12,656 bases of DNA, taken from assembly GCA_947632425.1 (NCBI GenBank), contig CANRPG010000037.1, positions 1 through 12,656 on the forward strand, given 5' to 3'. This document shows positions 6,574-12,656 of the stretch, one piece after another. The DNA is from an uncultured Clostridia bacterium. GTDB taxonomy: Bacteria; Bacillota; Clostridia; Oscillospirales; Ruminococcaceae. Below the pieces are notes generated by a model. That model was not told where the DNA came from and ran no database searches. It worked only from the letters and a program-made list of their open reading frames with translations. Within the stretch, counting starts at the first letter, position 1; every line of letters starts with the position of its first letter. The translations under genes were made by a program, and so were the position numbers.

Positions 6574-7311
6574 TTACTCGGCAGCATCTTCTGCGGCTTC
6601 GTCCTCTGCCTCAGCAGCTGCTACCTGCTCGCCCTGTCTGCCCTCGATGATAGCATCAGCCATGCAGCCTGCAATAAGCTTAACTGCTCTGATAGCGTCA
6701 TCATTTCCGGGGATAACGTAATCAACGTCATCGGGGTCGCAGTTGGTATCTACTATAGCAACTACAGGTATACCGAGCTTCTTTGCCTCCGATACGGCTA
6801 TCTTTTCCTTGCGCGGGTCAACTATAAACAGCGCACCGGGCAGCTTGCCCATGTTCTTTATACCGCCAAGGTATTTTTCCAGCTTGTATATCTCAAGATT
6901 GAGCTTTGTAACTTCCTTCTTGGGAAGAAGTTCAAAAGTGCCGTCGCTTTCCATGGTGTGGAGCTGCTCGAGTCTCTTGATCCTTCTCTGGATAGTCTTA
7001 TAGTTGGTCATCATACCGCCGAGCCATCTTGCGTTTACATAGTGCGCATTGGCTCTCTCTGCCTCTTCCTTGATAGAATCGGCTGCCTGCTTTTTGGTAC
7101 CTACAAACAAGATCTCCTCGCCGTCAGCGGAAAGGTCGCGTATGAACATATACGCCTCTTCCAGCTTCTTAACGGTCTTCTGAAGGTCGATGATGTAGAT
7201 GCCGTTTCTCTCCGTAAAAATGTACGGAGCCATTTTCGGGTTCCATCTTCTGGTCTGGTGTCCGAAATGAACGCCTGCTTCCAGAAGCTGTTTCATTGAT
7301 ACTACTGCCAT
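6574..7311 (-). CDS. rpsB: 30S ribosomal protein S2
   Basis: Component of the small ribosomal subunit. The 245-residue protein has the N-terminal signature GVHFGHQTRRWNPKM and the internal blocks YIIDLQKT, NARWLGGMMTNY and PGALFIVDPRKEKIAV, then the late block GIPVVAIVDTNCDPDDVDY, and ends in an acidic alanine/glutamate tail that is common in this family. The ATG at 7311 is preferred because AGGAGG lies eight nt upstream and the protein then begins MAVVSMKQLL as expected. In-frame ATGs at 7356 and 7425 would add residues unlike S2. It is co-transcribed with tsf from the promoter at 7431-7459. Confidence 0.98.
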   Translation of the reverse strand: MAVVSMKQLLEAGVHFGHQTRRWNPKMAPYIFTERNGIYIIDLQKTVKKLEEAYMFIRDLSADGEEILFVGTKKQAADSIKEEAERANAHYVNARWLGGMMTNYKTIQRRIKRLEQLHTMESDGTFELLPKKEVTKLNLEIYKLEKYLGGIKNMGKLPGALFIVDPRKEKIAVSEAKKLGIPVVAIVDTNCDPDDVDYVIPGNDDAIRAVKLIAGCMADAIIEGRQGEQVAAAEAEDEAAEDAAE

Positions 7312-7424
7312 TTGATTTTCCTCCTGTTGGTTTATCAGATCATTGATCTCCTCCATTCGGCTTGACTGCGAATAACACCGCCTGCGCGGAGAACCGTTCG
7401 CAAAGCGCGAATGTGCGAAATACA
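7312..7424 (-). promoter_or_regulatory. Structured 5' leader of rpsB, putative autoregulatory RNA
   Basis: About 110 nt of transcript precede the rpsB start. It can form TTCGC-GCTTT-GCGAA (7397-7411), ATTCG/CGAAT and GATC-AAT-GATC hairpins. It also holds a second strong ribosome site, GGAGGAG (7348-7354), followed by the two-codon ORF ATG ATC TGA (7343-7335). Ribosomal protein leaders often mediate autogenous control. That this one binds S2 is inference; I cannot match it to a named RNA family by eye. Confidence 0.45.
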
Positions 7425-7430
7425 TTTAAT

Positions 7431-7459
7431 ATTATATCATAAACTTCCGATTTAAGCAA
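7431..7459 (-). promoter_or_regulatory. rpsB-tsf promoter
   Basis: TTGCTT (7454-7459), 17 nt, TATAAT (7431-7436), with TG one base before the -10 (extended -10). It lies just after the stop of the PRC-barrel gene. Confidence 0.87.
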
Positions 7460-7470
7460 GAGGTTTCTAA

Positions 7471-7764
7471 CTAGTATTTTAACAAATTTTCCACCGAAAA
7501 GCTCCTCGATTTTGTAAATATTGAACTATCAGACGTGTTTACAAGGATAGTATCTTCGCCTATAAGCTGGATATTCTCGCATTTTATGATAATATCATCA
7601 TCTCTGCCCAGCATACCCAAAGCTCTCGGTCTGCCGTAAATTATCAGCGAAAGCACCGATTTATCTGCTGTGTTTATCTCAATATCATCGATATATCCAA
7701 GTTTAAGCCCTGTCTGCACGCTTACGACTTCCTTGTTTCTCAAATCACTGAAATTACATATCAT
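7471..7764 (-). CDS. PRC-barrel protein of the YlmC/YmxH type
   Basis: A 97-residue protein made of one PRC-barrel-like unit: LRNKEVVSVQTGLKLGYIDD is the typical opening of the YlmC/YmxH family, followed by a beta-rich stretch (LSLIIYGRPR, DDIIIKCENIQLIGEDTILV). Family members are small cytoplasmic proteins linked to sporulating Firmicutes; their exact function is not established. The start at 7764 is chosen because GGTG lies about six nt upstream and the protein then begins at the conserved N-terminus; an upstream in-frame ATG at 7785 would add seven residues. It lies 52 nt after the FkbM-type gene and ends just before the rpsB promoter. It may be the last gene of the methionine transcript or have its own weak promoter, which I could not see. 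Confidence 0.83.
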   Translation of the reverse strand: MICNFSDLRNKEVVSVQTGLKLGYIDDIEINTADKSVLSLIIYGRPRALGMLGRDDDIIIKCENIQLIGEDTILVNTSDSSIFTKSRSFSVENLLKY

Positions 7765-7816
7765 AAATATCACCGCCAAATACAATTTGTAATACTTATG
7801 ATTTTCTCAACTTGTA

Positions 7817-8893
7817 CTATTCGCAAACGGCAAAAAGATTTGTTTCCCACGCAGGATAATACGGAAAATGGCGCACATACAGCTTGTATTCCGGGCACAT
7901 CTGCGCCACCGCCAGCGGCAGAGAAAATATATCTTCCGCACGGTGGTAAAGCGCAACACAAAGCTTCGGCGACCACTTTTTTATAGTTTCTTTTGTACCC
8001 TCCAAAGCCTGTGCCTCAGCACCCTCAACATCATACTTTATATAGGTTGCCTGTCCGCCCTGCAAAATACTGTCTACCGAAAGAGCCGCCGTTTTAACAC
8101 CTTTTGAAGAAATCTTGCCCTGTCTGCCGCCTGCCGCATTGAAATATAGCGTTTCTTTCCTGAGCCACGCCGCGGCGTTGTAAAGCTTGTTATTCTTCAT
8201 ATTTTCGGCATATTCCGAAAGCTTGCGAAAGTTGCGCTTATCGGGCTCTAAGGCATAAATCTTTTCATATCTGCCGCCTGTATATGAAAGAAGCTCTCGT
8301 ATCGTATCACCGTTATACGCTCCCAAATCGACATATATTTCGTTTTCACGCGGTCGCAAAATGTTATTATATGCCTCTTCGGGCGGTGTGCAGCACTCGC
8401 GCAGAAATGATATATCGCCTGTAATTTTGTATTTCAGTACATCAACATACACCTGCTTTGACTTGTCATCGGCAAGCAGAGAGTACACCTTTTCTATACT
8501 TTCAATATTTCCTGCAAGCGTTTTCTTTGTAAATGCGCCAACGCCCACAACATCGGTATCGGGAACTATGACAATATTTCGCCCAGCTATACTGTCGATC
8601 TGCTTTATAAGGCTTTCATAGCCTGCCGCGAACGCCAGAGCTATAATAAAGTTTCCGCAGCCGAGCGCATCTTCTACTTCCGAGAGCTTATGCACCAGAT
8701 GCCCCTCAAAGCTGTGACCGCGTACAAATTCATCGCTTGCAAAAATGCCCGCCACGGGTATACCGTACTTTTTAAACTCGCGCATAAGTTTCAGGCAGCC
8801 GTCGCCCATACCGTATATAAACACAGGAAGCTTAGTATTCTGCATTCTCTCCCAGCTTGATGTAAGCTCTAATATTTCCGATATTTCAGACAT
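7817..8893 (-). CDS. FkbM-family SAM-dependent methyltransferase with N-terminal Rossmann-like domain
   Basis: A 358-residue protein with two parts. Residues 22-115 look like a Rossmann-type nucleotide-binding module (VFIYGMGDGCLKLM, then FIIALAFAAGYESL and NIVIVPDTD), similar in feel to domains that accompany sugar-modifying enzymes. Residues 180-357 are an FkbM-type methyltransferase: SAM-binding YVDLGAYNGDTI (187-198), acidic ALEPD (214-218), and the family block YIKYDVEGAEAQALEG (284-299), followed by CVALYHRAEDIFSLP. FkbM enzymes usually O-methylate sugars or polyketide-type hydroxyls; the substrate here is unknown. The start ATG overlaps the metH stop by 8 nt, with GAGGT eight nt upstream inside metH, so it belongs to the methionine operon and is probably translationally coupled. 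An enzyme of cell-surface glycan modification is possible but not shown. Confidence 0.88.
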   Translation of the reverse strand: MSEISEILELTSSWERMQNTKLPVFIYGMGDGCLKLMREFKKYGIPVAGIFASDEFVRGHSFEGHLVHKLSEVEDALGCGNFIIALAFAAGYESLIKQIDSIAGRNIVIVPDTDVVGVGAFTKKTLAGNIESIEKVYSLLADDKSKQVYVDVLKYKITGDISFLRECCTPPEEAYNNILRPRENEIYVDLGAYNGDTIRELLSYTGGRYEKIYALEPDKRNFRKLSEYAENMKNNKLYNAAAWLRKETLYFNAAGGRQGKISSKGVKTAALSVDSILQGGQATYIKYDVEGAEAQALEGTKETIKKWSPKLCVALYHRAEDIFSLPLAVAQMCPEYKLYVRHFPYYPAWETNLFAVCE

Positions 8894-11231
8894 TTAAAAG
8901 TACCTCGTCAAGTTTCTTAGCCATTTCAAGGGCATCTTTGGTGTAGTAGTCTGCGCCGATCCTTTCAGCAGTTTCGGCATTGAGCACCGCACCACCAACA
9001 AAGATATTGACTTTGCAGCCTGCCGCCCTCACGGCTTTTATCGTTTCTTCCATGCTCGGCACGGTAGTTGTCATAAGCGCTGAAAGCCCCAGTGCAAATG
9101 GTTTGTGCTGCTGAACGGCTTTTACAACATCTTCTATCTCAACGTCTTTGCCAAGGTCTACCACCTGCCAGCCGTATGACTCTATAACGACTTTGACAAT
9201 ATTCTTGCCTATGTCGTGAACATCACCTTTGACGGTAGCAAGCACCACTTTGCCTTTTGCCTCGCTGTCTTTCGGAAGATATTCCGTCACTACCGCAAAC
9301 GCCGCTTTGGCTGCCTCGGCAGAAGAAATAAGCTGCGGCAAAAACAGTTTTCCGCTCTCATAAAGGCTGCCGACGTCGTCTAAAGCCTTGATAAGCACAT
9401 CGTTCACAACGGTCATCGGGGCTTTGGTCTGAAGCTCCTCTTTAGTAAGCTGCGCAGCGTGCGTTTTAAGCCCCTGTTTTATGCAGTCATATAATGTCGC
9501 TGCGGCAGTTTCTGTCTTTGTCTTAACGGCAGTCTGAACGGCTGCGGCCGGCGAAAAGTCTTTATAAAGCTCGATATAACGCTGCGAATTTACATCTATA
9601 CCCGAAAGCAGCTCATAAGCGCGTGCAGTGCCCATCATTTCGCTGTCCAAGGGGTTGAGTATGGGCATATTAAGTCCACGCTCAAACGCCATTGCAAGAA
9701 ACGTTCTGTTTAAAAGCTGTCTGTATGGCAGACCGAACGAAACATTTGAAACGCCAAGAGCCGTTTTAACGCCGAGTTTGCGCACCATTTCAAGCGCACG
9801 CAGTGTTTCTTTAACAAGCTGCTGCTCTGCTGAGGCGGTAACAACCAGGGTATCTATCATTATCCTGCTGCGGTGTATTCCGTATTCTTCAGCGGTAGCT
9901 ATAATTCTTTTTGCAATCTCGCAGCGTTCCTCAGCGGTCTTTGGCACACCGTGACTGTCCATAGCAAGCCCGAGCACCACCGCGCCGTATTTTTTCGCAA
10001 TCGGGAAGATCCTGTCCATTACCTCGCGCTCGCCATTAACGCTGTTTATCAGCGGTATGCCGTTATAAACACGCACTGCGTTTTCAATGGCTGCGGGATC
10101 GGAAGAATCTATTTGCAGCGGCAGGTCGCAATACTCCTGTATTTTTCTGATGATATCGGGCAAAAGCTTTTTTTCATCTATCTGCGGCAGACCTGCGTTT
10201 ACATCGAGAATATCAGCGCCGCAGTCCTGCTGTTTTATTGCCTCGTCTACAAGGTGATCGAGGTCGCGGTTCATCAGCGCTTTTTTAAGAGCCTTTTTGC
10301 CTGTAGGGTTGAGCCTTTCTCCGCATATTTTAACGCCGTCTATCTCACAGCTTATGTTTGCTGAGTTTACTATGGTTTTTGGCGTGTACTCGCGCTTGAC
10401 TACATCTCTACCCGAAAATCTTGAAATGCGCTCTATAAACTCCGGTGTAGTGCCGCAGCAGCCGCCGATGACTGCAACGCCCATATCGACCATTTTTTCT
10501 ATATATTCTTCAAACTCATCGCAGGAAAGTTTGTAGACCGTTTTGCCGTTTTCAAGCAGCGGCAGTCCCCTGTTTGGCTGAACGATTATCGGCAGGTCGG
10601 TTGAGGCAAGCAGCCGCTCAACTATCGGCATAAGCTCTTTAGGACCCAAAGAGCAGTTCACGCCAAGCGCGTCAACACCAAGCCCGGTAAGCGTATTTGC
10701 CACTATCTCAGGTGTAGAGCCTGTCAGCGTTCTTTCCGTGCTGTCAAATGTCATAGTCGCAAATATCGGCAGGCTCGAGTTTTCTTTAAGGGCAAGTATG
10801 CACGCCTTTGCCTCGTAAAGATCGGAAAAAGTTTCTACAATATAGCCGTCTGCAATATCGCGTGAAATTTCTGCTACCTGCTTGAAAGCATCATACGCCT
10901 TTTCAAAAGAAAGCTCGCCCATCGGCTGCATCATAGCACCGGTGGGACCTACATCGAAAAACACAGCGTTGCCCGAAGCCCTCGCGTTTTCTACCGCCTT
11001 TATTGCTATCTCGCGCAGAGAATATTTGCCGTGATACTTTATAGGATTTAGCCCGAAAGTATTCGTCGTTGCAACGTCTGCGCATGAATATGAACGATGG
11101 ATCGACCGTATCTTATCAGCGGCGGTTATATTCAGTTCCTCGGGTATGCCTCCCGACAGCCCCAGCCGCTCCAGTTCGCTGCCGAAACCTCCGTCAAAAA
11201 CTATTACTTTACCTGCGTTTGCTCGTAACAT
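8886..11231 (-). CDS. metH: Cobalamin-dependent methionine synthase lacking the activation domain
   Basis: Transfers the methyl group of 5-methyl-tetrahydrofolate through cobalamin to homocysteine, giving methionine and THF. The 781 residues show the homocysteine-binding barrel (about 1-275) with zinc ligands C193 in GVNCSLGP and C258/C259 in GGCCGTTPE. The pterin-binding barrel (about 295-550) contains GERLNPTGKKALKKAL and ILDVNAGLP. A helical cap (about 575-655) and the B12 domain (about 660-781) follow, with DVHDIG (670-675; H672 is the lower cobalt ligand) and GLSALMTTT. E. coli MetH is about 1,230 residues because it also carries a C-terminal reactivation domain, which is absent here and encoded by the preceding gene. 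The ATG is supported by GGAGG six nt upstream, and it overlaps that preceding gene by 28 nt. Confidence 0.97.
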   Translation of the reverse strand: MLRANAGKVIVFDGGFGSELERLGLSGGIPEELNITAADKIRSIHRSYSCADVATTNTFGLNPIKYHGKYSLREIAIKAVENARASGNAVFFDVGPTGAMMQPMGELSFEKAYDAFKQVAEISRDIADGYIVETFSDLYEAKACILALKENSSLPIFATMTFDSTERTLTGSTPEIVANTLTGLGVDALGVNCSLGPKELMPIVERLLASTDLPIIVQPNRGLPLLENGKTVYKLSCDEFEEYIEKMVDMGVAVIGGCCGTTPEFIERISRFSGRDVVKREYTPKTIVNSANISCEIDGVKICGERLNPTGKKALKKALMNRDLDHLVDEAIKQQDCGADILDVNAGLPQIDEKKLLPDIIRKIQEYCDLPLQIDSSDPAAIENAVRVYNGIPLINSVNGEREVMDRIFPIAKKYGAVVLGLAMDSHGVPKTAEERCEIAKRIIATAEEYGIHRSRIMIDTLVVTASAEQQLVKETLRALEMVRKLGVKTALGVSNVSFGLPYRQLLNRTFLAMAFERGLNMPILNPLDSEMMGTARAYELLSGIDVNSQRYIELYKDFSPAAAVQTAVKTKTETAAATLYDCIKQGLKTHAAQLTKEELQTKAPMTVVNDVLIKALDDVGSLYESGKLFLPQLISSAEAAKAAFAVVTEYLPKDSEAKGKVVLATVKGDVHDIGKNIVKVVIESYGWQVVDLGKDVEIEDVVKAVQQHKPFALGLSALMTTTVPSMEETIKAVRAAGCKVNIFVGGAVLNAETAERIGADYYTKDALEMAKKLDEVLLNV

Positions 11232-11833
11232 TTTGTGCCTCCGTTCAAAAATTTGCAGTTTTTGAGCATTATGCAGCCTTTGCAGCTTTTCCTGCTCTTT
11301 TTGCCTATAGCTATTATGCCTGCCATTGACTTTGCAGGCAGCATGAAGTTGCTTTTATTAAGAGTGATGCCTATCTTTTCGGGGTGTATAAGTTCAAAAA
11401 TATATTTCAGATCTTCGACCGTACTGCCGCCATAGCCGGGGCAAAAGCGAAAACTCAGATCATCACCGAGCGTTTTTTCATACCCGTCAGACAGATATTC
11501 AAGATACGCGCTGGCAGTGGCATCAATAACAACGGCTTTTGACATATCTGTTCTGAATAGTCGCTCTATCAGTTTGTCAGTCTGTATGCCTAAGGTCATA
11601 GCGCAAAGTATAACACCGCCTGCGCCCTGCAAAAAGTCTATATAAGGCTCTTTTCGCAGGAAATCGGGCGTTTTACCATAGCTGTTGTATATATAATTGA
11701 ACTGCGCTGTTTTTTCAAGCTGCGATATACACTGCGTGATAAGCACATCTGTCTGCTCGTTTGCCTCAACGCCGTAAAAGCCGAGATACTTGTATATCTG
11801 CGGCTTTATTTTTTCTATGTCAGAATAATTCAT
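11204..11833 (-). CDS. Stand-alone methionine synthase activation protein with C-terminal Cys cluster
   Basis: A 209-residue homologue of the MetH reactivation domain. This domain binds S-adenosylmethionine and supports reductive methylation of cobalamin that has become inactive Co(II). The SAM-binding motif RxxxGY is visible as RFCPGY (129-134), and the core block NFMLPAKSMAGIIAIG (162-177) matches the domain. The C-terminus adds four cysteines, C184, C187, C193 and C202 (C-x2-C-x5-C-x8-C), absent from the fused E. coli form and suggestive of a metal or iron-sulfur site. It sits between metF and metH, overlapping metF by 14 nt and metH by 28 nt. Its own ribosome site is weak (AAGG about 16 nt upstream), so translation is probably coupled to metF. 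Thermotoga maritima also has a MetH that needs a separate activation protein encoded next to it. Confidence 0.93.
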   Translation of the reverse strand: MNYSDIEKIKPQIYKYLGFYGVEANEQTDVLITQCISQLEKTAQFNYIYNSYGKTPDFLRKEPYIDFLQGAGGVILCAMTLGIQTDKLIERLFRTDMSKAVVIDATASAYLEYLSDGYEKTLGDDLSFRFCPGYGGSTVEDLKYIFELIHPEKIGITLNKSNFMLPAKSMAGIIAIGKKSRKSCKGCIMLKNCKFLNGGTKCYEQTQVK

Positions 11834-12656
11834 TGAATACGTTTTTCAGCCTTTCACAAATTTCTATTGCCGTATCGGCTTTGTTCATGATGTACAGATG
11901 TATGCCCGGCGCACCTTTCGCTATAAGGTCAATTATCTGATAAACTGCGTAATTCAATCCTATCTCCCTCATAACATTAGGGTGATCGGAGTAGGTCTCT
12001 ATCATGTTCCTGAAATCAAGAGGAATGGTAGAACCGCACATTGATTTTATTCTTGCTATGTTTTTTGCGCTTATCAGCGGCATAATGCCCGGTATTATAG
12101 GCACGGTAACGCCCATTTTGCCTGCCTCGTGAACAAGCCTGTAATAATACGAATTATCGTAAAATATCTGCGTTATCAAAAACTTTGCGCCAAGCTCCTG
12201 CTTTTTCTTTAAGTTCACTATATCGTCTTTAAGAGTGTTACATTCAATATGCCCTTCGGGGTAGCACGCCGCGCCCATACAGAATCTATTACCTATATAC
12301 TTCATAAGATCAGTAGCGTGAGGAAAATATTTGCAGTAATCGCCAACGTGGTCTTGCGGTCTGTCGCCGCGAAGTGCAAGAATATTTTCAACGCCTAAAG
12401 CTTTCAGCCGCTGTGTGAGTTTGTCAATATCCTTGGGGCTGCTGGGGCCTCCCGTTATATGAGCAAGCGGTTCTATGCCGATATCTTTTATACAGCCCGA
12501 AATTTCAGCGGCTATGCCTGCGTTAGTTCCGCCTGCGCCGTAAGTTACGCTGATAAAATCAGGTTTCAGCTCTTTCAGGCGTTTTATAGTATTTAAAAGC
12601 TCGTCCTTTTCTTCAGCGCTCTTTTTGGGCGGAAACACTTCAAAAGAAAGTGTACG
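11820..12656 (-). CDS. metF: Methylenetetrahydrofolate reductase (5' end cut by window)
   Basis: Reduces 5,10-methylene-THF to 5-methyl-THF with FAD, supplying the methyl donor for the MetH encoded two genes downstream. The 278 visible residues begin RTLSFEVFPPKK; the glutamate in SFEVFPPK corresponds to the catalytic Glu of E. coli MetF. Only about ten N-terminal residues should be missing, given a usual length near 290. Other family blocks are VTYGAGGTNAG, ALRGDRPQD, GAACYPEGH, ITQIFYD and PIIPGIMPL. The GTG at 12638 is an internal valine, not the start, because the conserved frame continues to the window edge. Its stop overlaps the start of the activation protein by 14 nt. The operon promoter, and any riboswitch controlling it, lie beyond the window. 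Confidence 0.96.
   Translation of the reverse strand, partial: RTLSFEVFPPKKSAEEKDELLNTIKRLKELKPDFISVTYGAGGTNAGIAAEISGCIKDIGIEPLAHITGGPSSPKDIDKLTQRLKALGVENILALRGDRPQDHVGDYCKYFPHATDLMKYIGNRFCMGAACYPEGHIECNTLKDDIVNLKKKQELGAKFLITQIFYDNSYYYRLVHEAGKMGVTVPIIPGIMPLISAKNIARIKSMCGSTIPLDFRNMIETYSDHPNVMREIGLNYAVYQIIDLIAKGAPGIHLYIMNKADTAIEICERLKNVFNELF

Noticed and set aside
7309..7425. Longer S2 start at 7425 or 7356
   Set aside because: The extra residues do not match S2, 7425 is at or before the expected transcript start, and AGGAGG is ideally placed for 7311.
7770..7976. Minus-strand 68-codon open frame overlapping the end of the FkbM-type gene
   Set aside because: A different frame of the methyltransferase 3' end, with no ribosome site and no recognisable features.
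9873..10364. Plus-strand 163-codon open frame opposite metH
   Set aside because: It lies opposite the pterin-binding domain of MetH; no start signal and no family resemblance.
12636..12638. GTG at 12638 as the metF start
   Set aside because: It encodes the valine of the conserved SFEVFPPK motif, and the frame continues with conserved residues to the window edge.

Overview
The window looks like chromosome of a low-to-mid GC Firmicute of class Clostridia, most likely an anaerobic gut Ruminococcaceae/Oscillospiraceae-type organism. This is inferred from gene content and style: AGGAGG ribosome sites, a T-box leader, a split cobalamin methionine synthase, a YczE/YitT-type membrane protein and a dCache-GGDEF protein. 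Every gene I can support lies on the minus strand, so transcription runs from right to left. No mobile element, CRISPR array, rRNA or tRNA was seen.

Right part (12656 to 7817): a one-carbon/methionine operon with overlapping reading frames. It holds metF (5' end cut by the window edge), a free-standing methionine synthase activation protein with a C-terminal four-cysteine cluster, a metH that lacks that activation domain, and an FkbM-type SAM-dependent methyltransferase whose start overlaps the metH stop. MetF makes methyl-THF, MetH passes the methyl through cobalamin to homocysteine, the activation protein presumably re-methylates oxidised cobalamin using SAM, and FkbM would consume SAM. The substrate of FkbM is unknown.

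Middle (7764 to 4822): a small PRC-barrel YlmC/YmxH-type protein, then the translation pair rpsB-tsf. The pair has its own promoter, a leader of about 110 nt containing a ribosome site with a two-codon ORF, an inter-gene hairpin and a terminator. A six-helix YczE/YitT-like membrane protein of unknown role follows.

Left part (4818 to 1): a strong promoter (consensus hexamers, 17-nt spacer, TG extension) drives a two-gene unit of a membrane dCache-GGDEF diguanylate cyclase and a family-1 solute-binding lipoprotein, with no transporter permease nearby. This is the most intriguing pair in the window: it looks like a nutrient-sensing c-di-GMP module. The cyclase also has a start-codon anomaly, because its AGGAGG site fits a GTT codon rather than the first ATG. 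Last comes trpE (3' end cut), preceded by a complete promoter and a T-box leader whose specifier triplet (TGG) and acceptor-pairing bulge (TGGC) both point to tRNA-Trp.

Functions are assigned by recognising motifs by eye; no database search was run.
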